Positions 45,235 to 56,200 of a stretch of DNA of 64,000 nucleotides are shown here, piece after piece (within the stretch, counting starts at the first letter, position 1; every line of letters begins with the position of its first letter). The position numbers and the translations under genes were made by a program. Source of the DNA: Lancefieldella parvula. GTDB taxonomy: Bacteria; Actinomycetota; Coriobacteriia; Coriobacteriales; Atopobiaceae. The stretch covers positions 310,001 to 374,000 of the forward strand of contig CP097092.1 of the NCBI GenBank assembly GCA_023300185.1. The letters are read 5' to 3'. The notes beneath the pieces are model-generated. The model did no database searches. It worked only from the letters and a program-made list of their open reading frames with translations, and had not been told where the DNA came from.

Positions 45235-48200
45235 ATGAGCAACTTTAAGAAGACGTTTGCAACTATGTTTGCAGCCGTAATGATGCTTACCGGTATCATT
45301 ATTTTAGGTACAAGCACTGTTGCAAAGGCAGTGACCTATCCGTTGACGCAGAACATTGATTTTGGCTCTGACGGAGTACTTACTGTTAACCTTAAGCCCA
45401 CTTCACCCACAACTGTTAAGGGCAACGCAAACATCTCCACAGGTATCGAGATTGACGCAACTGGCCTTCATAAGCCAATCGACGGTCTTTACCTGGAGAT
45501 TGAGGTAAACACCAAGCAGTCCTCTACGGATATCAACAACACCAACAACATTACTCCTGATACCTACCTTGATAACTTTGCCACTCCAGCAGCAGCTACA
45601 CAGCCTATTATCAAGCGCGAGGAGACCATCGTTACCCCTGATGGTAAGACCATTAAGCGCCTGTACCTCAATACTATCGATACCACCGTTAAGCTGGAGC
45701 TCCCTTACGTTATGAGCTTCAGAGACATGGTTACCCCAGCAGATTTCCAGCTCAAGCCAGTTGTTCGTGTGTACAATGCAGACGGCACCGAGCTTGCTAA
45801 CATGCCAGATCAGACATACTCCATTACCTACGACAAGCCTTGGCTCATGAAGCAGGTTGCAGGTGAAGAAACCAACGATCAGCTCCTGTACGGTGGTATT
45901 AACGCCCCAGGTGATTCGTCCGCTCTTTCCAACGATAAAACTGCAGACGTCATCTTCAACTTTAGGCTTTACCAGTACTATCGCGCTTATCGCTCCATCA
46001 TCATCACCGATACCCTTCCTACGTACGTAAATGCAGCAGGTCAAACCGTTACCGCTCACTTTGACCCAGCTAAGAACCCTAACTGGACGCTCAGCCCAGA
46101 TGGACGTACCGTAACCCTCAAATTTGATATTCCTGCAGGAATCACCATTCTCAACGACTACATCAGAGATAACCTTCCTGCATATTCCCAGCTCAAGCTT
46201 TCCTTCCCGGGCGCGCGCTACCTCAACGGCACTAATCGCGTGATCTTCAACAACACTGCAACGGTTCAGGGTATCCCTTACAACCCAAGTGCAGCAGAAG
46301 AGACCGTGGGTCAGGTTCCTGGCAACGAGCACAACTTTGATGACGACTCTAAGCAATTCCGTCTTGCTGGTAATGACTTTAGCGGCAACGGTATGCTCAG
46401 CAAACGTGGTCCAGTAACCATTCAGTTTGACAAAAATGGCCTTGCTGTTAGGAAGCTTGACTACACTATCAAGCTGGTCAACAAGCTGGACACCCCACTC
46501 ACCGACATCGAGTTCATCGAGGACGTTGCCAACACCGACAACCGTCTCTTCATGACTGCGCTGACCGGCAATCTTGTTGCAGTTGGCCAGCGAGTTGGAC
46601 TCTCCATGGACCAGATTGAGGTCCGCGGCTACAAGGCTGACGGCAGCTATGACATCATTCCTACCAGGAAGAACGGTGCAAACTGGCTTTACCGTGCTGA
46701 CATGAACTCGGCAAGCCAGCAGCAGCTGCAGTCCTATCTGGACCAGATCAACCAGGGCACGCTTGATCCATCCAATGCTTCCGCTGTGTCTCCTCAGTAC
46801 AGGAAGATTGGTATTTACTTCAAGAACGTAACCCTGCAGCCAACCAGCAACATTGATTTCAACATCCAGATGATGTTCATGAATCCATTTGGCGAGGTTT
46901 ACAGCGACAGACCTCTTACCAACATCATCAAGGTCAACGCCAATAAAGTTAATACCGACGGCACCAAGACGCCAATGAACTTCTCCGCAAATTGGGATAC
47001 TCGCTTTACTCCATTTAGCGAGAAGGTCTGGCTGTCCAAGTCCTCTTGGTACCAGCGCGTTGGTATGCCTAACGAGCGCTTTAGTGCTCGCGTGGGCTTT
47101 GCGCTGACAGAGCTTTCACCTGCTCGTTACCTGAAGAATCCAACCTTTGTCGATCTTCTCCCTGCTGGCGTTTCTTATGACGAGAACACCTCGGTTTCAC
47201 CAATTGCTGACTCACTGCAGCCTGAGAAGGTTGAGTACATCAGGAACTACAACGAGACTGGACGCAATGCAATCAAGATTACCCTTCCATCTGGATACGT
47301 GTATCAGTATGGAACCATGGGTTATGAGATTAGGAACCTGGTAATCAACGACGACATCATTCCTTCTAAGGCCGAGAATGACGTTCTGAACAACAATAAT
47401 GACGTCTACTTCTACGCCACAAACTGGACTCACGGCACACCAGATGATTTCTCTGGTATGTACAACGCCAGTAACTTTGTCAAGGATGACCTCGACATCA
47501 ATATGAATGGTGTCACTGATGAGACTATTCTGAAGGCAACCGCAAAGGTTCTTGGCAACAACGTTGAGAGTATCCAGTCTGATAAACACATCCGTAGTCT
47601 TGAGCCAAACATCGCTGGCGGCGGTACATTCTACGGTAGGGCATTTACCTCGGCTACTATCATGACTGACTTTGCTGGCGTCACCGATACCAGCGGACTC
47701 TTCCAGTATCGTCTGAGCATTCGTAACTACTACAACACGCCAATGAATAAGATTCTTATGTACGACGTGTTGCCATATGTGGGCGACGGCAGAAACTCTG
47801 CTTTCAGCAATACACTTCAAGGTCCTATTGAGCTGAAGATTGGCTCAACTGACGTCAGCTCCCAGTACGATATTTACTATCGTACTGATGAACACCCAGC
47901 TCAGAACGATATCAACGAGATTAACAGCCCAGAATGGACTAAGACTCCAGCTGACTACACCAAGGTAACGGCAATCAAGATCGTTGGTAAGGATGGCACT
48001 ATTTTGCCTCCATACACCGTTCTGTCTGCGGTTCTTACCATGAAGGCACCACTGTATGATCCAAACCTCTCCGAGGCTCTTGCATACAACGACATGAGCG
48101 TTATCTACAACAACGAAGCAGCTATGCGCCGTACCGAGAAGGTCGCAAACCAGCTTGTTGACATCATGGATGTCAAGGTAGAGAAGAAGTGGCTTGACGC

Positions 48201-49770
48201 TGACGGCAACGCAATTGCCCAGCCAGACGCTACCTCTATTACCGTAAAGCTTCTTGCCGACGGCGTAGATACTGGTAAGACACTTGACCTTACCGCAGCC
48301 AACAACTGGACTGCTTCGTTCACACACCTTCGTAAGTACACCGTTGAAACTCACAACGATGGTACCAGCACAAAGACTCCTATCGTCTACACTCTTGAAG
48401 AGGTAGGCACAGACGCTAATGGCATGGTCACTTACAATGGCAAGAAGTACAAGGTGACTGCTACTTCTGGTCAGGCTGATGAGAACTCTCCAAACGATTC
48501 CGTTGCACTGAGTGTTACCAACCAGCTGCAGCAGGAGAAGGTCTCCGTTTCTGGCAAGAAGCTCTGGGACGACTCCAACGACAATGACGGTAAGCGTCCA
48601 GCTTCCATTGTTGTCAGGCTTCTCGCAGATGGTGTTGAGGTTCAGCACAAGACAGTAACTGCTGCAGATAACTGGGAGTACACCTTCTCCGACTTGCCTA
48701 AGTTCAGCGGCAACGCAGAGATTACCTACACCGTTTCTGAGGACGCAGTACCTGATTACACCACCAGCATCAACGGCTATGAGATTACAAACCAGCACGC
48801 TCCTGAGGCTTTGAGCATCCCAGTTAAGAAGGTTTGGGTTGACGATGAGAATGCTCAGGGTCTGCGTCCTGCTAGTGTTCACGTCAGGCTCTATGCGGAC
48901 GGCACTCAGGTGGATGAGTTTGACCTAAACGCAGGTAATAACTGGTCTCACATCTTCAACGGCCTGCCACGATACACCGCTGGTCACGAGATTGAGTACA
49001 CCGTCAAGGAAGACCCAATTGCTCACTACACCACTTCCTATTCTGGCTCTTCAGCTACTGAGCTTACAGTTACCAACACCATTGAAGGTAAGGTTTCTGT
49101 TCCAGTAACAAAGAAGTGGATTGGTGCACCTGCTGATAGCGTAACTATTCACTTGCTTGCTGACGGAGTTGAGGTTCAGAGCGCAACTCTGACCGCTGCA
49201 GATAACTGGCAGCATACGTTCAGCAACCTTAACCAGTACAACAATGGTGCGCTGATCAACTACACCATTACTGAGGATGCAGTTGACGGTTACACCACCC
49301 AGATTACTGGCGATGCTACTAACTATGTAGTAACCAACACCAACATGAAGACTCGCGACATTCCGGTCACCAAGGTTTGGGAGAACCAGGAAGGCGATTC
49401 CGCTGAGATTGTTCTGTATCGTGACGGTGTCGAGGTTGATAGGGTAACCATCACCAAGGCTGACGACTGGAAGCACACCTTCAGCAACCTTGAGTTCTAC
49501 GACAAGACTGATGGTCACGAGTATGCTTACACCATCTCCGAGACTCCTATCTCTGGTTACACAACTCAGATTACTGGTAATCAGGATGACGGTTTCACAG
49601 TGACCAACACTGCTCCTGTTGTTCCTCCAACCACGCCTCCTACCACCCCAGAGCCTAAGAAGCCAGGTCTTCCTTACACTGGCGACGCCTCAGGCATTGC
49701 TTCAATCGTTGGAGCTGCAGCTCTGTCTCTGAGTGGTCTTGGTATTGCTCTTAGAAGGAAGAACAGCTAA
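45235..49770 (+). CDS. Giant LPYTG wall-anchored adhesin with five Cna-B repeats, 1511 aa
   Basis: The signal peptide MSNFKKTFATMFAAVMMLTG to VAKA is followed by about 950 residues of beta-rich adhesin sequence. Five Cna-B type domains come next, each about 85-100 residues and each beginning with a K-W (VEKKWLDADG, GKKLWDDSND, VKKVWVDDEN, TKKWIGAP, TKVWENQEG) and ending in VTN. A Pro/Thr linker leads to the sorting signal GLPYTGDAS, a hydrophobic helix and RRKNS. ATG 45235 is preferred over upstream in-frame starts because it opens a normal signal peptide. A perfect 15-bp terminator follows. It is wall anchored and should extend far from the cell; the ligand is unknown. Confidence 0.93.
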   Translation: MSNFKKTFATMFAAVMMLTGIIILGTSTVAKAVTYPLTQNIDFGSDGVLTVNLKPTSPTTVKGNANISTGIEIDATGLHKPIDGLYLEIEVNTKQSSTDINNTNNITPDTYLDNFATPAAATQPIIKREETIVTPDGKTIKRLYLNTIDTTVKLELPYVMSFRDMVTPADFQLKPVVRVYNADGTELANMPDQTYSITYDKPWLMKQVAGEETNDQLLYGGINAPGDSSALSNDKTADVIFNFRLYQYYRAYRSIIITDTLPTYVNAAGQTVTAHFDPAKNPNWTLSPDGRTVTLKFDIPAGITILNDYIRDNLPAYSQLKLSFPGARYLNGTNRVIFNNTATVQGIPYNPSAAEETVGQVPGNEHNFDDDSKQFRLAGNDFSGNGMLSKRGPVTIQFDKNGLAVRKLDYTIKLVNKLDTPLTDIEFIEDVANTDNRLFMTALTGNLVAVGQRVGLSMDQIEVRGYKADGSYDIIPTRKNGANWLYRADMNSASQQQLQSYLDQINQGTLDPSNASAVSPQYRKIGIYFKNVTLQPTSNIDFNIQMMFMNPFGEVYSDRPLTNIIKVNANKVNTDGTKTPMNFSANWDTRFTPFSEKVWLSKSSWYQRVGMPNERFSARVGFALTELSPARYLKNPTFVDLLPAGVSYDENTSVSPIADSLQPEKVEYIRNYNETGRNAIKITLPSGYVYQYGTMGYEIRNLVINDDIIPSKAENDVLNNNNDVYFYATNWTHGTPDDFSGMYNASNFVKDDLDINMNGVTDETILKATAKVLGNNVESIQSDKHIRSLEPNIAGGGTFYGRAFTSATIMTDFAGVTDTSGLFQYRLSIRNYYNTPMNKILMYDVLPYVGDGRNSAFSNTLQGPIELKIGSTDVSSQYDIYYRTDEHPAQNDINEINSPEWTKTPADYTKVTAIKIVGKDGTILPPYTVLSAVLTMKAPLYDPNLSEALAYNDMSVIYNNEAAMRRTEKVANQLVDIMDVKVEKKWLDADGNAIAQPDATSITVKLLADGVDTGKTLDLTAANNWTASFTHLRKYTVETHNDGTSTKTPIVYTLEEVGTDANGMVTYNGKKYKVTATSGQADENSPNDSVALSVTNQLQQEKVSVSGKKLWDDSNDNDGKRPASIVVRLLADGVEVQHKTVTAADNWEYTFSDLPKFSGNAEITYTVSEDAVPDYTTSINGYEITNQHAPEALSIPVKKVWVDDENAQGLRPASVHVRLYADGTQVDEFDLNAGNNWSHIFNGLPRYTAGHEIEYTVKEDPIAHYTTSYSGSSATELTVTNTIEGKVSVPVTKKWIGAPADSVTIHLLADGVEVQSATLTAADNWQHTFSNLNQYNNGALINYTITEDAVDGYTTQITGDATNYVVTNTNMKTRDIPVTKVWENQEGDSAEIVLYRDGVEVDRVTITKADDWKHTFSNLEFYDKTDGHEYAYTISETPISGYTTQITGNQDDGFTVTNTAPVVPPTTPPTTPEPKKPGLPYTGDASGIASIVGAAALSLSGLGIALRRKNS

Positions 49771-49803
49771 TAGCTAGGTTTTCCAACTCGTTGATAGCTG
49801 ACT

Positions 49804-49837
49804 AAAACAGGCTCCTGGTAAACCAGGAGCCTGTTTT
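49804..49837 (+). terminator. Terminator of the giant adhesin gene
   Basis: AAAACAGGCTCCTGG (49804-49818) and its exact complement (49823-49837) form a 15-bp stem with a TAAA loop. Confidence 0.95.
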
Positions 49838-49963
49838 GCGTAGCGCGTGGAAGGCCGCCAAAGCCGCCAGTCTGTCAAAGCAACCGTATGTGCGGCGCAG
49901 AATTATCCCGTCGTATCGCTATCCTGGTGTTTTGTAAAGTTCCCACTTCCGATTTAGCGCCAA

Positions 49964-50120
49964 GTGGTAAAAAATGCGTTTAGTTGGGGGTTACATTTTT
50001 CTGCATACGCGTTTGCCCAGGAAAAACTTTTAACTATGGTAAAAAATGCGTTTAGTTGGGCATCAAATAACGAAATTTCAATTTTCATCCCCAACTAAAC
50101 GGCTTTTTTACCTTTTTGGG
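49964..50120 (+). repeat. Dispersed intergenic element, copy B (direct-direct-inverted repeat)
   Basis: Unit 1 lies at 49964-49987, unit 2 at 50038-50060 and the inverted unit 3 at 50090-50112. Units 2 and 3 pair over 23 bases with two mismatches, followed by TTTTT. The linkers and flanks are recognisably similar to copy A (both have CATTTTTCTGCATA after unit 1). It lies between the adhesin terminator and the gene at 50346. Confidence 0.8.
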
Positions 50121-50345
50121 CACTAAAATCAGTACTCTAAAATTGCGGTATTCACGATTATGAATAAACAGAGTCCATTATGCAGGAATCAAATTGCTCT
50201 AACGATTTTGACGGCTCTACCAACGTCAAGTTATCTTCATCCGCCGAAAAATTAACGTGTACCAAAGAATTATCCAGCAACACGATATAATTTTAGGTAG
50301 TTCCTAGTTATTTCTTGTACTGCAAAACGTGGAGGTAAAAGGCAC

Positions 50346-51122
50346 ATGAGAAGCATTTTTGATGACCGTCAGGTATCTATTAAGTGCGACGATAAGTATT
50401 CTTATACCGTTACAAAAGATGGTCTAGCTTATGTTCCAGGTAATGGAAAGCCAGAGGTCAAGGTTTTGTTTTCAGAGGTCGGTTCAACCTTCTTACTGAA
50501 TTATTGCAGCTCAAACGGTCCTTACGAGATTACCTTTAAGGATAACGACGGCCATAATCTCGTTAGCATTGACACTGATCTCAAGTATCGTGGTTTTGGC
50601 CATAACATTCTTGATACCAAGGTTATCATCCTTGCTTTAGCAGCTAACAAGCTTACTACTGAGTTTCCTAATAACCTTGATACGTTAAACACTAAGCTCG
50701 GGTTCAGCCTCAAAGAGAAAAAGATCACAATCGCAAACGGCGTGATTTCCGGCGCAAAGCATCAGGTCAAGCTTTCCGACATCCGTCGAGTTCAGTGTGT
50801 TGCTGGTGGCGCACTCAACAATCTCTTTGTCTTCACTAAAGAAAAAGGTGGCTTCTTTGATAGGGCAGACATCGTAGTTCCTGTCAACGAGCTCACAGTT
50901 CCTATTCTTGAGGCCGCAATGAGAAGAAATACTGGTCACGGTATCGATTTCAGTAGAGGCAATGGATTCGACCAGCCAAACAGCAACTTCATTATTATTC
51001 GTTATTTGGACTCTAGCTTCTTCGAGACCGCCCCTGGCGTCTTCAAAGAGGATTGGCAGAAGGACGCTTACGAGTTTGTTAAGTCCTTTGGTTATGATCT
51101 TCAAACAATGCTAGGGGAGTAA
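50346..51122 (+). CDS. Hypothetical protein, 258 aa
   Basis: I do not recognise the family. The protein is soluble, without signal peptide or membrane helix. The middle has a possible small beta-rich domain (KKITIANGVISGAKHQVKLS, DIRRVQCVAGGALNNLFVF) that recalls PH-like or DUF4429-type folds, but this is weak. GTGGAG lies 13 bases before the ATG. It converges with the 593-residue gene at 51201, sharing a bidirectional terminator. Confidence 0.75.
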   Translation: MRSIFDDRQVSIKCDDKYSYTVTKDGLAYVPGNGKPEVKVLFSEVGSTFLLNYCSSNGPYEITFKDNDGHNLVSIDTDLKYRGFGHNILDTKVIILALAANKLTTEFPNNLDTLNTKLGFSLKEKKITIANGVISGAKHQVKLSDIRRVQCVAGGALNNLFVFTKEKGGFFDRADIVVPVNELTVPILEAAMRRNTGHGIDFSRGNGFDQPNSNFIIIRYLDSSFFETAPGVFKEDWQKDAYEFVKSFGYDLQTMLGE

Positions 51123-51153
51123 CTCCTGGCGAGAAAAACGTCTTGTCCAAGGA

Positions 51154-51186
51154 AAACAGCCGCCCTCTTGTGAAGGCGGCTGTTTC
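51154..51186. terminator. Bidirectional terminator
   Basis: AAACAGCCGCC (51154-51164) pairs exactly with GGCGGCTGTTT (51175-51185). It serves the convergent genes on both sides. Confidence 0.9.
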
Positions 51187-51200
51187 ATTGAGTTCATAGA

Positions 51201-52982
51201 CTATAGAAGTCCTTGAACCCTCTGGTCATACACTTTTGCCAGCTCAGATGTCATAAACTCTTGCTTGAGCTTGGATATGAATTTCATATCTGTGAAGAGT
51301 CTATAAATTAAAACAGCAGCTCCGCCAATATCAAGGTTTCTAGGATTTTTTGTAATAGCAGCCTGAATAACACTACTGGATGTGGCAATAGAGTTTGAGA
51401 TAAGAAGGATCTTTTTGGTTCTGACTTGATGCATTTCGGAACAGAATTCAGTTCCATCATCTTTATTAAAGAGAGAGCATCCATGAAGAGCGGCAACAAG
51501 CCAATTGATTGCAATCGCAGCTGCTGCCTGGCCACCAACTTTAACAATGTCTCCCATATTGACATAGCTAGTCAGCTTTTCGGTGGTTGCCTTGTTAAGA
51601 ATCAGGTTTTCGACAGGTAGCTGGATTCCTACTGGCGTATATAAATCTGTACCAATATGGATGATTTGTTTAATTAATGCGGCAGCAGCTGCATCAGGTT
51701 CAGAAGGAATTCTCTTTGCCGCAGCGCCCAAAAGCAACAATGTAGACGTAGGAGTGGTGATATGAGGATTCTTTCCAAATGGATCGTACTCTACGTTAAA
51801 GGAGGTGGGTAGGTAGCCAAATTTTCCAATAAGAGGATTTGGATTAGGTGCAGTAAGAGTATTTGTCATGATATTGGCTGTTCCAAAAATCAGTCCAAGA
51901 ATTGGATCATGACCAAATGTTCCAAAGCGATGATTGGCGCCCCTAAATATTCCAAAATTGCCGTCAGCAAAACGGGTGGCGTCATAAGGAACTCCACGAG
52001 CAGATAAGATATGACTCTTGGAGGCATAAAGAGGTCTACTGGCTTCTTCAGTAGCATTAAATTGTTCGAAAATCTTACTCTGAGCATCATGAAGTCTAAC
52101 TTCTTTAAGATTGTTTGATCCTGCAGGTTCAACCTCGGTGAGTTTATTAATAAGAAGAACTCTAATGACTTGAAGTGCGGTTGCACCAATAAGGAACGCC
52201 GCATCTGAATCCTGGAGTTTAGTAAGCTGTTTAAACTCATAATCAATGCGGTCGAGATTTTCACCATATTCCTTTACAGCGGAATTGATAATCTCTTTGA
52301 CTCGCTGATCGTTGACAATGTCATTTGCAACTCTCTCTGTAATGTATGCATTAAAGAGCTCATTTGCTGCTAGTTCTTCTTCGGTAATTTCCTCATCAAT
52401 TTCGATAGCAATTTGTACCCTTTGAGAGATTGATTCTAGTTGAGAAATTTCAACAGGCTCAAGAAACTCCTTAACAGCATCAAAAGTTAAAGAGTCATCA
52501 GCAATGATAGAAAGCAACTTATCTTTAACGGCCTCTGGAATCGTGAGACCTAGCTGTAGATTATCGAGTTGTTCTTCGACCCAAAGTTGTTCCTGTGATG
52601 AAAACTCTCCATCGGCTCGGAGGAAATAGCACATTGTAGCAACGTATGCATAGAAGAAGTTAATACGTTTTGTTCCAGCAAGATAAGCGCCTTGTTTAAT
52701 TCCGTCGCCAAATCCACTCATGCGAGCTTGTTTGCGACGTGCTGCAGGTGTGTTTTCCTTAATAACATTAACTCCGTCAGTAACAGCCTTTGAGACGTTA
52801 GATGCAGTTTCGATTGCGTTATCTGCAACTCCTTTCGCTGTTGCAGATAGAGCATCTCCTGCAGCAGATATAATGCTCTGTGCATTAGCGGGAATATGTG
52901 CTTCATCAATTTTCTTAAGAAGCTGGTCCTTGCCGCCAACCAATTTGTTACGAGCTGCATCTAAATCAATTGTAGGCTTCAT
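51201..52982 (-). CDS. Hypothetical protein with TerB-like N-terminal part, 593 aa
   Basis: The first 90 residues are Ala-rich and helical. About residues 100-180 (FFYAYVATMCYFLRADGEFS, SQEQLWVEEQLDNLQ) resemble a TerB/tellurite-resistance helical domain. The rest is unrecognised but has a striking Gly/His patch (GANHRFGTFGHDPILGLIFG, then TANIMTNTLTAPNPNP, about 345-385), the sort of conserved core seen in uncharacterised accessory proteins. No signal peptide is present. AAGGACTTC stands before the ATG. Function is unknown. Confidence 0.75.
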   Translation of the reverse strand: MKPTIDLDAARNKLVGGKDQLLKKIDEAHIPANAQSIISAAGDALSATAKGVADNAIETASNVSKAVTDGVNVIKENTPAARRKQARMSGFGDGIKQGAYLAGTKRINFFYAYVATMCYFLRADGEFSSQEQLWVEEQLDNLQLGLTIPEAVKDKLLSIIADDSLTFDAVKEFLEPVEISQLESISQRVQIAIEIDEEITEEELAANELFNAYITERVANDIVNDQRVKEIINSAVKEYGENLDRIDYEFKQLTKLQDSDAAFLIGATALQVIRVLLINKLTEVEPAGSNNLKEVRLHDAQSKIFEQFNATEEASRPLYASKSHILSARGVPYDATRFADGNFGIFRGANHRFGTFGHDPILGLIFGTANIMTNTLTAPNPNPLIGKFGYLPTSFNVEYDPFGKNPHITTPTSTLLLLGAAAKRIPSEPDAAAAALIKQIIHIGTDLYTPVGIQLPVENLILNKATTEKLTSYVNMGDIVKVGGQAAAAIAINWLVAALHGCSLFNKDDGTEFCSEMHQVRTKKILLISNSIATSSSVIQAAITKNPRNLDIGGAAVLIYRLFTDMKFISKLKQEFMTSELAKVYDQRVQGLL

Positions 52983-53211
52983 AAGAAGTCCTTTCTGTAA
53001 GAGAAATCTATATGATTAGTATTTCCAGCTAGAATGGAACTCCTGTACAACAGAATGGACAGAAGAATAGAACGACACAGATTTCTTCAGTAATTATTAG
53101 AAATTATGATTTCGAAACAGACGAGAGATGAAAGCATTTCTGTAAAAGGTCGTATATTTTTCGTTAATGGATAAATTCTCAAAGATGAATTTGCATAAAA
53201 ATTTGCACAAA

Positions 53212-53241
53212 AAATAACCCCGGGAAAGTCCGGGGTTATTT
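53212..53241 (-). terminator. Terminator of the surface-protein gene at 53293-57728
   Basis: AAATAACCCCG (53212-53222) pairs exactly with CGGGGTTATTT (53231-53241). On the minus strand TTTTTTG follows. Confidence 0.92.
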
Positions 53242-53292
53242 CGTAAAGCGATAAAACCTTAGAGGCGAGAAGATCGCTCTAGCAGTTGGATC

Positions 53293-56200
53293 TTACTTCT
53301 GCTTGCGAGCCCTTAGTGCAAAGCCGAGAGCAGTGACGCCAGAAGCAACCATGCCAACAGAAGCAATTACAAGCTCAGCGACATCGCCGGTGTCTGGCAG
53401 AACGCGCTTCTTCTTGGTCTTAGAAGGCTTGTGTAGATCAGGGCTAGGAGTTGGCTCAGGATCTGGTGTCGGCTGAGGCTCAGGCTCTGGATAGTCGTTT
53501 GTGAAGACCAGAGGAGGCGTGCTGTCTGCACTCGCACTGATCAACCTCTGTTACGGTTCCATCTTCAGCGGTCTTAGTAATGTGATAGGTGAAATCAAGC
53601 TCACCATCATCATTCTTAAAGACGGTGTAGGTGAGGGTGTAGACGGACTTGTCGTAAGTAACCCTCTGGTTAGTGCCGGTAACCTCTTTGATGGTGTAAA
53701 CATAGGTGCCAGGTTGCGTAAAGACTAGCTCACCGAAGTTATTATCGCCAGAAACATGCAACAGAAGTCTCAACGCTATCTGTTGTTGCGTTGTTTGGCA
53801 TTGGGTAGGAAGGATCGTTGCGGGTGAGCGTGAACTTGAAGACATCCTGAGTTGTTGCAGTGCGTGGGTTGCCGCCGTTGTCATCAGGGAGAACTGATGG
53901 ATAGTCGGTTGGAGCATCTGGTGCGTTACCAGTAACAACCTTCTGGACAACTGGATAGTCCCTGGCTGGCAGTGGATCAGGATAGACATTAGTAAAGACA
54001 GCGCCTGTTGCATCGTTATACTCGCCAAGGTCAACGGTAGTAACGTTTCCGTCCTCGTCAGTCTTGGTCATAGTACGTGTTGCCTCAAGCTGGCCAGTAC
54101 CGTCGTCAGCAACGTTATAGGTAACGGTGTAGACGCTCTGATCGTACTGGATGTTCTGGGTGCCGGTAACCTCTTTGATGGTGTACACGTAGGTGCCAGG
54201 CTGAGTGAACGTAATGTTGCGGAATACAGCGTCGCCACCGAGAAGCCTGCGTGTACGAGCAGTATTGCCGGTAGATCCCTCAGGCATAGGGCTGGATGGA
54301 TCAAGGCGTGTCATCTCAAAGATAAAGACGTTAGGAGCGTCGCCCTCGTCTTCAGAGCCGTTCGCCAGGAAGTTGTTGATCAGGCTCTCGGCAAAGCTGC
54401 CGCTTGCAGTGTCGTCGGCGCTTGTCGCGCTTGCAGTGCTTGTGGCGCCTGCTGCGCTAACGTTACTTGAGCTCAGGTAAGAATTAACCAGAGACGCAGG
54501 TGAAGGCCCTCCAGGTATAGGAACAACTGGGTAATCGCCTTCGACAATCTTGGTAACGGATGGCGTCACAATGGTAGGCCTGACATTGTAGACATTTACC
54601 AGCGACTGAGTGGTGGTGTACTGCTCGACGCGAGAAATACTACTTCTAGTTGAAACGTAGGAATTAGGAACGTTCTCGGTGATGGTGTACGAAACAGTAT
54701 CAGCAGCAGTATTGTCTACGTACTTACGAAGACCCTTGTAGACGATGGTGTAGGTGTTATTGCCATTATCGGAAACCTCAGGCGTAATGGTGCTGGTATC
54801 AAGGTTCTTATCGTTAGAGAGAACCAGATTGTTGGCACCAAAGTCAGCTGTGGATGGACGCTTACCAGCTGCATTGTTGTTATCGTCCCAGACCTTATTG
54901 ATCTTGAGGTCAATGCCTGCATAGCTCAGAGCGTGAGTGGAGAGGCTACGAGTGGAGTGGTTACCAGCAATGTCGTAGTCAAGAACGCTGCTGAATACGC
55001 TGCGATTACCGTCGTAGGAAGCATCTACGTTATCGGCAACCTTATACGTGACGTCGACAAAGCCACCGCTATTTGCAGCAAGTGCGCGCGTTGAAGTAAA
55101 CAGCACCATGTCGGCCTCAGCAGGATTGGTGACTACGGTGTAGTCGCCAGGCTGTGGAGCATGGTTTGCAGTGTAGGTAACACCAGGGTTCAGCTTGATG
55201 TACTGGTAAGAGAAATTGGAAGAAGAGCTTACGCCTTCAAGTGTCAGAGGCAGCTGAGTTGCACCTTCTGGATTGATGCCAGCACCGCGGTCTGCAGACT
55301 TAGACAGCAATGGAACAAAGAGCTGCGTGGTATTTGCAGTGTTACCGGTGTTATTGCGGACAGCAATGTGAACAGTTGCGGTGTCATCGCGCTGCATAAC
55401 AGGGGTAGTTGCGCCTGGATTAGCGGAGTCGTATGTGTAATCAGTTACGGTTCCAGAGACGGCATCCTTTACAGAAAGGGTAGATGCAGCGGCAATAGCA
55501 GATGCCTGTGCAATGTTGATACCAGGGCGCTCGGAGAGAGAAACCATGGTCTCGCCAGAGTTGACGCTGTTGCCAAACAGGCTGGTGTACTGGGAAGTGT
55601 TCCAGTTGCTGCGGTCCCAGTGCTCGGCCTTAATCTGAGCGCCAATCTCCTTGAAGTCTTTGGTGGTAATGCCAACAAAGTCGTTGATGTGGTAAATGCC
55701 CTTACCTGCAAGATCAGTGGTGTGGACATCCATGCTCAGAGTCATGTTCTTGCTGGTAAAGTCTGGCTGATACTGGCCGCGAGTCTCGTCGCCAACATCA
55801 ATGGTGTACTTCCAAACCTTAACAGCTACGCCGTCCTTATCGTACGTTCCTACAAACTCTGGAGCGCTGAGCGTGCCATTGGAAATGGTGAGGTTGCTGT
55901 AAGTGAAGCCCTCAGGCATGATGACGTAGAGCACTGGCTCCTGAAGAGGATTCCAGTCCCAGTTTGCGTCGTCGATGCGACCAGAAATCTTGAAGGTCTC
56001 ACCGCCGTTAATCTGGGTCTTATCAATGCTACCAACGCCGTTAAGAACCTTGGGCGCGCCGGACTTAGCGGTCAGCGTAACGCCTGCGTCAGGAGTGGTA
56101 CCGGTGTTGTAGAGCTTGACGTTAGTGACAACGTCGGCGTTAGTGCCCTTCTTCCAAGAGCCGTAAACGCCGTTGGAGATGTAACTCCAGCCGTAATACT

